A stretch of 12,223 nt of DNA from NCBI GenBank assembly GCA_964428475.1, contig CAYRYO010000050.1, forward strand, positions 1 to 12,223, in the 5' to 3' direction. The stretch's first letter is position 1; each line of letters starts with the position of its first letter. Under the pieces are notes generated by a model that was not told the DNA's origin, made no database searches, and saw nothing but the letters and a program-made list of their open reading frames with translations. The position numbers were made by a program, and so were the translations under genes. Below are positions 7,632-12,223 of this stretch, piece by piece. The stretch is from JARICQ01 sp964428475. GTDB taxonomy: Bacteria > Bacillota > Clostridia > Tissierellales > Tissierellaceae.

Positions 7632-8201
7632 CTAATTGTTATTCAATTTCTCACTTCTTTTAAGGGATAATTCAATGTTTCCATCAAAGAGTTCTCCTAT
7701 TCTTCTAATGATGGTATCAGGATCTTCCTTCATTCCAGAAGCAATCCAACGTACTAACATTTCAGTCAAGGCACATTGATAAAAAGAAACAATCAGCTTT
7801 TTATCTTCAGTGGATACTAAAATTCCATCACTTACCCTTTCAACATATCTACTCATTACATTGCCTGATACATTGTATATGTAATTTACTACATCCTCTC
7901 TTCTCATAGAATTATATACGTTATAAATAGCCCTTCTATTTTCCAAGGCAAAATTGGCGGCTACTATAAAACTTTCCTCCCAAGAAAGCGTATCACTATA
8001 TTCATCAATCACTTTCTGAAGTTCTGCCTGAAAGATCTCCGATAAAAGTGCATATACATCTGTATAGTAATAATAGAATGTATTTCTATTTATCTCACAC
8101 ATTTCAGCAATATCCTTAACTGTGACTTTATTAAGCGGACGCTCATTTAGCATCTCTATAAACTTCTCTTGAATTATCTCCCTTGTGTATTGCTTTGCCA
8201 A
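7632..8201 (-). CDS. TetR-family transcriptional regulator
   Basis: A 189-residue protein of usual TetR size. The N-terminal DNA-binding domain contains the helix-turn-helix at about 25-50, VTVKDIAEMCEINRNTFYYY, followed by the typical YTDVYALL segment. The rest is helical and should form the ligand-binding and dimer domain. It starts with TTG at 8201: the sequence before it is AGGAGG with 7-nt spacing, and no ATG or GTG lies at a suitable distance. A rare start may keep the repressor level low. Its own promoter is at 8312-8341, with a dyad in the leader that could be an autoregulatory operator. It lies directly upstream of ohyA, so it may respond to fatty acids or acyl-CoA. That is inferred from neighbourhood only. 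Confidence 0.88.
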   Translation of the reverse strand: MAKQYTREIIQEKFIEMLNERPLNKVTVKDIAEMCEINRNTFYYYYTDVYALLSEIFQAELQKVIDEYSDTLSWEESFIVAANFALENRRAIYNVYNSMRREDVVNYIYNVSGNVMSRYVERVSDGILVSTEDKKLIVSFYQCALTEMLVRWIASGMKEDPDTIIRRIGELFDGNIELSLKRSEKLNNN

Positions 8202-8275
8202 ATGCCAACCTCCTCAATTATCTAAACTTTTCTTTATAAATTCTTCTTACATATTGCTTTGACTTACATCTACTT

Positions 8276-8298
8276 CCACATCTCAATTAATCATGTGG
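8276..8298. promoter_or_regulatory. Dyad in the TetR leader, possible operator
   Basis: CCACAT-N11-ATGTGG is a perfect 6-bp dyad just downstream of the expected transcription start (near 8305) of the TetR gene. The position suits a repressor roadblock or autorepression. The sequence does not match the ohyA leader palindrome. Confidence 0.35.
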
Positions 8299-8311
8299 GT
8301 AATTTAGTGTA

Positions 8312-8341
8312 ATTATACCATGAAACGCTATTCTAAGTGAA
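8312..8341 (-). promoter_or_regulatory. Extended -10 sigma-A promoter for the TetR gene
   Basis: On the minus strand TATAAT (8312-8317) is preceded by TGG, an extended -10, with TTCACT (8336-8341) 18 bp upstream. The leader would be about 105 nt. Confidence 0.65.
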
Positions 8342-8842
8342 TATTAAATTTTAATTAAAGTCAAAAAATTAGAACCACAAACTCCTCAACTTCCTTAGGA
8401 ATTACAAATCAGTTTATTCCACAATATTAGGATAACTTCTTTTGAAATATTACTATACTGAGCATATCCAAGTATTTTTTGCTTTAAAATTTCATTAAGC
8501 TACTATATGCTGTGGTCAGGTCTCATTATACCTTATTTAAACCACAATACGTCATCAGAATTATACACTCAACGGTTATAAAATTTTGGGATATATCCAC
8601 ATAAAATATCATCATAAATCTTATTAAAGTAGATCGACAGTAGGATACTTTGAATGTAGGCAAATCAAAAGCCGTTACACTAAAATGAGAATGAAACGGC
8701 TTATTTGTGTGAAGATTTTATCAGCTGAGACTATTTCCTAAAATCCCATGCAATGCTCATATTAAAATTTAATATCCGTGGTCAACATGATTGCATTTTG
8801 CATCATGGATTCAAGTAGTTTTTAGGAACAATAGCTTTTGTG
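8342..8842. other. About 500 bp without a supportable gene
   Basis: Every frame is broken by frequent stops. The longest suggestive stretch is about 34 codons on the minus strand around 8395-8500, without a start or ribosome binding site, and I do not recognise it. The region holds a terminator-like hairpin (8669-8702), an A+T palindrome at 8759-8775 (ATATTAAA and its complement around one base), and isolated TATAAT hexamers on the minus strand without a good -35. It may be decayed sequence between the more G+C-rich gene at 8843 and the TetR/ohyA unit. Confidence 0.5.
8669..8702 (-). terminator. Terminator-like hairpin downstream of the 8843 gene
   Basis: Arms AAGCCGTT (8669-8676) and AACGGCTT (8695-8702) enclose an 18-nt loop. 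On the minus strand it is followed by TTGATTT. It lies about 140 bp after the stop of the upstream gene and is the first convincing hairpin there. Confidence 0.55.
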
Positions 8843-9283
8843 TTATGTTATCTGGAAGACTTCGTCAATCGCAGGCATCATGAATAAAAGAAAACCATCT
8901 CTTTTTCCTGAGTTCATAAGCTGCATTTTCTTTTCCATAATCAATCGGCTTGCATCTTCTTTTGACTTGCAATGTTTGACTTGGTTGCGAAGTTGTTCAA
9001 TTTCTTGCTCGATACGTTGTGCTGTGACTGCAAACTCAGGATAATGTTTTTGCAAAAAATGTTTTTCTTCTGCAGTTAATTTTTTGCCGGAGAACATTTT
9101 ATTTTGAATCGGTGCAAATTTTACCGCTAACGCCTTGCTGCGTTCCACATCATCGTTGTTTGGAGCAGTGGCTAAAGCAGCCATGAGAGCTTCCTTGGGA
9201 CTAACTTTATCTAGAGCCGCACGACGCTCCAACTCCACTTTATCGGCATCAGAAAGATTTGTAATTTCTATGGTATCCACCAT
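8843..9283 (-). CDS. Unknown protein, remaining frame of a gene interrupted by an in-frame stop
   Basis: A 146-residue soluble, helical protein with no signal peptide or membrane segment. I do not recognise a named family. Features include VDTIEITNLSDADKVELERRA at the N-terminus, a basic stretch with GKKLTAEEKHFLQKHYPEF in the middle, and a charged probable coiled coil (RIEQEIEQLRNQVKHCKSKEDASRL). The frame continues upstream, past a TAA at 9344-9346, to an ATG at 9400 with a good ribosome binding site and a sigma-D promoter. The ancestral protein was therefore about 185 residues. A restart at 9283 (ATG) or 9280 (GTG) is possible, since AAGG lies close by, but the signal is poor. The DNA is clearly richer in G+C than its neighbours, hinting at transfer. 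Codon phase is intact after the stop, so the break is recent, or is read through. Confidence 0.6.
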   Translation of the reverse strand: MVDTIEITNLSDADKVELERRAALDKVSPKEALMAALATAPNNDDVERSKALAVKFAPIQNKMFSGKKLTAEEKHFLQKHYPEFAVTAQRIEQEIEQLRNQVKHCKSKEDASRLIMEKKMQLMNSGKRDGFLLFMMPAIDEVFQIT

Positions 9284-9400
9284 ATCCTTTTTAACGGGAT
9301 TAGTTGTTTCATCAGGTTTGTTTGCCTTGTTTCTTACTTGGGTTTATTTCGCCATCATAGTGGCATAATGGTTTATATTAGGTATTTCCTTGATGTTCAT
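9284..9400 (-). pseudogene. 5' part of the 8843 gene, cut off by an in-frame TAA
   Basis: ATG at 9400, preceded by AAAGGAG, opens a frame of 18 codons (MNIKEIPNINHYATMMAK), then TAA at 9344-9346. The next 20 codons (TQVRNKANKP and onward) run without another stop straight into the frame starting at 9283. One base change, TAA from CAA (Gln), would restore a single 185-residue protein. No frameshift is needed. Confidence 0.7.
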
Positions 9401-9457
9401 CAGGTCATCTCCTTTCAACTATGTGGGTTTTGGGGTAAACACATCTCTGTACTAATT

Positions 9458-9482
9458 ATATCGGTAGTTTTCTAGAATTTTA
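9458..9482 (-). promoter_or_regulatory. Sigma-D (sigma-28) type promoter of the gene starting at 9400
   Basis: On the minus strand TAAA (9479-9482) and CCGATAT (9458-9464) are 14 bp apart. This matches the Bacillus sigma-D consensus of TAAA, about 15 bp, then GCCGATAT, with only the leading G missing. Transcription would start near 9450, leaving a leader of about 50 nt. The overlapping TATAAT could also be a sigma-A -10, but no -35 accompanies it. Confidence 0.6.
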
Positions 9483-9550
9483 GTAAAATGTTATTGTATA
9501 AATATTTTTAACGTACTTTTTTAATTATTAATTATATATATAACAGAAGA

Positions 9551-10201
9551 TTATTCTTCATTAAAAACAATCCCATTTACCCGAATATCTTGTATCTTTG
9601 GCACATCCTCCATTAAAATATCCATGGTAGTTTCATAATATTTCCATTCAAATTGCGACCAACTAATACCTTCCTTATAGCTAGCATCATTACTGATACT
9701 ACTTTCATCATACTTCAGCCCTAATAATATAGACATATATTCATCAAGTGCAACCCTCAATGCTTCTCCCTGCTGCTCTGCTACTGCCATATCATGTTGC
9801 ATGATATATTCCTTATATGCAGCCTCCCGCTTTGTTTGTGCTTGTTTATCTATTGAAATTAATTGTTTTTTTACATCATCTGATAGTTGTATATCCTCGC
9901 CATTTACTGTAATATACCCTCTTGATACAGCCCTACTTACCATTGCACTGTCTTTAAAATGTACAACATATGGGTTTTCACTATTACCCTTGGTTATTTC
10001 CAGGCTATCTTTACCAGAAGTTGCTCTCATCTTTGTAGAACCTTCCTGCAATCTATGTGCTTCTGATGAAATTTCCAAAGAGTCCTTTTTTGCTGTGCTA
10101 ATAGATTGATTTGAATTAGTATGTTTACTGCTTTGGCTGCCATTGGTAATTATAGAACTTTGATTGCTATATGCACTACTTGCCATAGAATTTATCCTCA
10201 T
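9551..10201 (-). CDS. Unknown protein with disordered N-terminus and two KDSLEI motifs
   Basis: A 216-residue protein that I do not recognise. Residues 1-37 are rich in Ser, Asn and Gln and probably disordered. KDSLEIS follows at 39-45 and is repeated as KDSLEIT at 64-70. The first copy runs into SEA, resembling the DxVxIS-x-A segment near the start of FlgM-type proteins. The remainder appears folded and helical, with ITVNGEDIQLSDDVKKQL near 96-113 and an acidic C-terminus. No signal peptide or membrane segment is visible. GGGAGG sits 5 nt before the ATG. It follows the 10219 gene by 17 bp and is probably co-transcribed with it. Its setting in a sigma-D zone suggests a flagellum-related or secreted role, which is inference. 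Confidence 0.75.
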   Translation of the reverse strand: MRINSMASSAYSNQSSIITNGSQSSKHTNSNQSISTAKKDSLEISSEAHRLQEGSTKMRATSGKDSLEITKGNSENPYVVHFKDSAMVSRAVSRGYITVNGEDIQLSDDVKKQLISIDKQAQTKREAAYKEYIMQHDMAVAEQQGEALRVALDEYMSILLGLKYDESSISNDASYKEGISWSQFEWKYYETTMDILMEDVPKIQDIRVNGIVFNEE

Positions 10202-10218
10202 ATGGGCCTCCCACTATT

Positions 10219-10776
10219 TTAGCCATAATTTATCAATTGATTCCAATAATTTCTTGCATCTAATATACTATTATTGGCCTTCTTTTTTGCTACATCTGCA
10301 CGGTAATTTTGTCCTCTTTTATCATATTCCTCAAATGCATTACCTATATTCTTGAGTGCCTTAGCTAATGTCATAGAATTTAAATTTTTTTTTAGAAAAT
10401 CAAATTCTTTTTCAAAGTAGCCTAATTCCTTTCCATATTTACTTTTTGTCCTAATTATAATTTCTTCTTTTGTCGGATATTCTTGGGTATCTTGTTCTGG
10501 GTCATAAATAACATCAGTATAAGACTTTCCATCTTTTGTATATGTGCTAGTTATTTTGTTAGTTATTTTCATTGGAGCTATTGCCATTATTTCAAGTAAA
10601 TTCTTTCTTCCACTTGCATTAAAATGTTCATATTCATTAATCAAGTCATTAATTCTGAATATTTCTTTCGAAACGGGAAATTGTTGTGCTTTCAATTGAT
10701 TATTTTGTTTATGGCTATACTTGTTTAATTCTTGCATTTGTGTCAAGCCTCTATAGCCCCCTACATTTTGTATCAT
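10219..10776 (-). CDS. Unknown 185-residue protein in an operon with the 9551 gene
   Basis: I do not recognise it. It is soluble and has no signal peptide. The N-terminus is Gln/Asn-rich (MIQNVGGYRGLTQMQELNKY), followed by helical segments (FRINDLINEYEHF), a likely beta section (ITSTYTKDGKSYTDVIYDP near 78-96) and a Lys-rich C-terminal helical region ending in ARNYWNQLINYG. It lacks the KDSLEI motif of its neighbours. AAGGGGAAGG precedes the ATG at 10776. A terminator separates it from the FlxA-like gene upstream and it has a possible sigma-A promoter at 10819-10848. The stop codon lies 17 bp before the next start, so the two genes likely form one operon and may work together. Confidence 0.75.
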   Translation of the reverse strand: MIQNVGGYRGLTQMQELNKYSHKQNNQLKAQQFPVSKEIFRINDLINEYEHFNASGRKNLLEIMAIAPMKITNKITSTYTKDGKSYTDVIYDPEQDTQEYPTKEEIIIRTKSKYGKELGYFEKEFDFLKKNLNSMTLAKALKNIGNAFEEYDKRGQNYRADVAKKKANNSILDARNYWNQLINYG

Positions 10777-10818
10777 ATCCTTCCCCTTCCATTTTTTTAT
10801 GTATACAATTCATTTGCT

Positions 10819-10848
10819 ATTATAATATATTTATTCCCAAACTATAAA
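10819..10848 (-). promoter_or_regulatory. Possible sigma-A promoter for the 10219/9551 operon
   Basis: On the minus strand a perfect TATAAT (10819-10824) follows TTTATA (10843-10848, 4 of 6 matches) at 18 bp. The start would be near 10812, about 35 nt before the ATG. The -35 touches the end of the upstream terminator stem. Confidence 0.4.
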
Positions 10849-10894
10849 AAGTACAAAGTAACAATTTATATAAGGATTATTGCTTTGTACTTTT
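10847..10894 (-). terminator. Intrinsic terminator after the FlxA-like gene
   Basis: Perfect 12-bp arms, AAAAGTACAAAG (10847-10858) and its complement (10883-10894), with further imperfect pairing inside. On the minus strand a TTTTTATAG tract follows. It lies 23 bp after the stop of the 10918 gene. Confidence 0.75.
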
Positions 10895-10917
10895 AAAGAA
10901 GTGCCAAATACTTCAGA

Positions 10918-11676
10918 TTATTGTTCTACTTCTTCAAGTCTATTCTCTTGGGGTACTTTATCTTCTTCTGTATTGTTGATTAAACCAGAATTGTCTTTTT
11001 TATCCGTATCTCCTGGAATAACTTGTGATTGGCTATTCTTCGTAACATTTTCAGCTAGCTTAATCAACTTTTCACTTACTTGAGAAGCAAGATTTGCCGA
11101 TTGTTGATCAAGTTCCTTAACTTGTGCTTTTTTAGATTCTATAGGTCCATTTCCTGTTTTAATTTCTGCTTTTAATATTCTTGATTCTGCATCAACTTTT
11201 TTCTTCACAGAAGATATAACTTTTGCCTGTCTTAAATCTGATGAATTATTTACTATGTTAGTCAATCGTTCATTATCAACTTCTTCTTTGGTCTTGGGTT
11301 TGCTATAGATATCCATTCTCTTTTCTTCTTCTTGTTTTTTTGATTGTTCAGCCATGCTTTTAGCAATCTGTTGATCAATATTTTTAATTTGTTCATCAAA
11401 ACTCTCAAGCTGGCTTTTAATACCATCTAATGTACCACCTTTTTCAAGGGTATTACTTTTTAACTTTTCTTTTTGCTCCATTATGCTTTGTTTTTGTTTC
11501 ATTAAACTTTCTATCATACTGTTTTTTCTACCCATTGGGCTAATACGCACAGAATCCTTTTGCTCAGATCTCATGCTATTTTTTGCTTGGGCTCCATCTG
11601 TAGATTGGGTTTGGTTAGTACGATAAACATTTGAAAAGTTATTTTCTGATCCAATATTTAAATTGACATACATCAT
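10918..11676 (-). CDS. FlxA-like coiled-coil protein
   Basis: A 252-residue, very hydrophilic protein. The N-terminal 38 residues are Asn/Gln/Ser-rich. KDSVRISPMG at 40-49 leads into a long coiled coil from about 52 to 125 (SMIESLMKQKQSIMEQKEKL, then KNIDQQIAKSMAEQ). A second charged helical part (about 150-215) and an acidic C-terminal tail follow. The motif plus coiled coil matches what is usually called FlxA-like in Clostridia. FlxA in E. coli is controlled by the flagellar sigma factor, but its biochemical role is unclear. AGGAGG precedes two adjacent ATG codons (11676 and 11673) and either could be used. A GCCGATAC box upstream fits sigma-D control. A strong terminator follows, so it is probably transcribed alone. 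The family call comes from memory of the pattern and is moderate. Confidence 0.72.
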   Translation of the reverse strand: MMYVNLNIGSENNFSNVYRTNQTQSTDGAQAKNSMRSEQKDSVRISPMGRKNSMIESLMKQKQSIMEQKEKLKSNTLEKGGTLDGIKSQLESFDEQIKNIDQQIAKSMAEQSKKQEEEKRMDIYSKPKTKEEVDNERLTNIVNNSSDLRQAKVISSVKKKVDAESRILKAEIKTGNGPIESKKAQVKELDQQSANLASQVSEKLIKLAENVTKNSQSQVIPGDTDKKDNSGLINNTEEDKVPQENRLEEVEQ

Positions 11677-11718
11677 TAATCCCTCCTAACTAATTTTTCA
11701 TGGCACTTCCTAATACAA

Positions 11719-11726
11719 GTATCGGC
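11719..11726 (-). promoter_or_regulatory. Sigma-D-like -10 element of the FlxA-like gene
   Basis: GCCGATAC on the minus strand matches 7 of 8 positions of the sigma-D -10 (GCCGATAT), about 43 nt before the ATG. At the expected distance upstream there is only TTCATAT, a poor -35. The G+C-rich box stands out in an A+T-rich intergenic region. Confidence 0.45.
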
Positions 11727-11796
11727 TGTTTAGTTAAAAATATGAACTGCAATACATTTTCTCTACTCATGTGTGATTCTCTTTTATTTTATATAT

Positions 11797-11838
11797 AAAA
11801 AAGTTGCTCACTCAATTTTTTAGAGCAAACAACTTTTT
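11797..11838 (-). terminator. Intrinsic terminator after the rRNA methyltransferase gene
   Basis: On the minus strand AAAAAGTT and GCTC, separated by a small GTTT bulge, pair with GAGCAACTTTTT across a 13-nt loop. A run of six T and then ATATAT follows. It begins 24 bp after the stop codon. Confidence 0.8.
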
Positions 11839-11861
11839 GTTTTCATATTCAAGTTTAATTA

Positions 11862-12223
11862 TTAGATAACTTTAAAATACTTTAACGCATCTTTAATTGC
11901 TTCCACTTTTTCAGGTGTTGGATGCTTTCGTTCATGTTTTAATTCTTCTACTGCATTAGGGGCATCATACATTGGCAATCCTAAGCTTCTTTTTACTTCT
12001 GCTATATAAGCCGTATGCACTTTGAAATCATACTTACTTTCTATATATTCTTGTATCATTTTATAGGTAACTCTCTCACTAGGTCTATAATCTTCAGCTT
12101 TTTGAGCTATTTTATCCACTGGGATTTTTCCATCACCCTCACCAAACTCAATGTTTATGTGGATATGGCTATCTGCATTTTTGTGGGACAAAGATACAAC
12201 CGTCTCAACGTGCCTTGAGAGGT
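11862..12223 (-). CDS. 23S rRNA (uracil-5-)-methyltransferase, C-terminal end (partial)
   Basis: The gene continues beyond the window. The frame is open through 12223, and the codon at 12191 is an internal TTG, not a start. The first residues, LSRHVETVVSLS, match the HVE-x-VV segment that ends the catalytic domain of TrmA/RumA-family enzymes (E. coli RlmD has HLESMVLF at this place). These enzymes methylate C5 of uracils in 23S rRNA using S-adenosylmethionine. The remaining 100 residues form the extra helical tail found on many clostridial members, including VTYKMIQEYIESKYDFKVHT, YIAEVKRSLGLPMYDAPNA and the ending EAIKDALKYFKVI. The same tail is found on truncated copies carried by mobile elements, so whether the full enzyme is present depends on sequence outside this window. 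Confidence 0.65.
   Translation of the reverse strand, partial: LSRHVETVVSLSHKNADSHIHINIEFGEGDGKIPVDKIAQKAEDYRPSERVTYKMIQEYIESKYDFKVHTAYIAEVKRSLGLPMYDAPNAVEELKHERKHPTPEKVEAIKDALKYFKVI

Noticed and set aside
8395..8500. Open stretch of about 34 codons on the minus strand as a gene fragment
   Set aside because: It has no start or ribosome binding site and I recognise no family, and such lengths are expected by chance here.
8341..8775. Similar A+T-rich palindromic blocks at 8341-8357 and 8759-8775 as ends of an insertion
   Set aside because: Both are simple A/T runs; no transposase remnant or target duplication was found between or beside them.
9539..9564. GAAGA-ATAA-TCTTC palindrome at the stop of the 9551 gene as a terminator
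   Set aside because: The stem is only 5 bp and A/T-rich, overlaps the stop codon and has no T run.
11862..12191. A stand-alone 109-residue gene starting at 12191
   Set aside because: The codon is TTG, no ribosome binding site precedes it, and the frame continues upstream into the HVETVV motif of a methyltransferase.
1..12223. CRISPR array, tRNA or rRNA gene, insertion sequence or prophage
   Set aside because: No regularly spaced repeats, tRNA-like cloverleaf, transposase or phage structural gene was seen on either strand.

Overview
The window looks like chromosomal DNA of a low-G+C, anaerobic, spore-former-type Firmicute, most likely a flagellated member of the Clostridia. The basis is strong A+T bias, AGGAGG-type ribosome binding sites, some TTG/GTG starts, protein family membership, and sigma-D (sigma-28)-like promoter sequences. 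Every gene I can support reads on the minus strand, so transcription runs from high to low coordinates.

Layout in the direction of transcription: (1) 12223-11862 is the C-terminal end of a TrmA/RumA-type 23S rRNA uracil methyltransferase with the helical tail seen in clostridial members, closed by an intrinsic terminator. (2) 11676-9551 holds three unrecognised or weakly recognised small proteins: a FlxA-like coiled-coil protein with a GCCGATAC sigma-D-like -10, its terminator, then a two-gene unit. (3) 9400-8843 is a more G+C-rich gene of unknown function behind a good sigma-D promoter. Its reading frame is broken by an in-frame TAA at codon 19. Regions 2 and 3 look like a motility-regulon accessory zone. 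Three of their proteins share a short N-terminal motif, D-[S/T]-[L/V/I]-x-I-[S/T], resembling the one near the start of FlgM. (4) 8842-8342 has no gene that I can support. (5) 8201-5680 is a TetR regulator (TTG start, extended -10 promoter), a strong terminator, and an oleate hydratase gene (ohyA), a plausible fatty-acid-responsive detoxification pair. (6) 5590-310 is a translationally coupled two-gene operon. It encodes a 1110-residue MoxR-like AAA+ ATPase with a C-terminal seven-repeat beta-propeller, and a 645-residue von Willebrand factor A protein with an intact MIDAS metal site. (7) 309-1 holds tandem hairpins and then a near-consensus sigma-A promoter flanked by two TGAC-N7-GTCA operator-like dyads exactly 33 bp apart, feeding a gene that starts at 54 (GTG) and runs off the window.

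The most system-like element is the AAA+-propeller/VWA pair. MoxR AAA+ and VWA proteins usually work together as a chaperone that remodels or loads cofactor into a client, and related pairs occur in biological-conflict operons. The ATPase here has a long insertion between Walker A and Walker B and a fused propeller that would suit client or signal recognition. No obvious client is encoded beside it, so its target is unknown. The other notable points are the single-codon break in the sigma-D-driven gene, the shared N-terminal motif of the flagellar-zone proteins, and the double-operator promoter at the left end.
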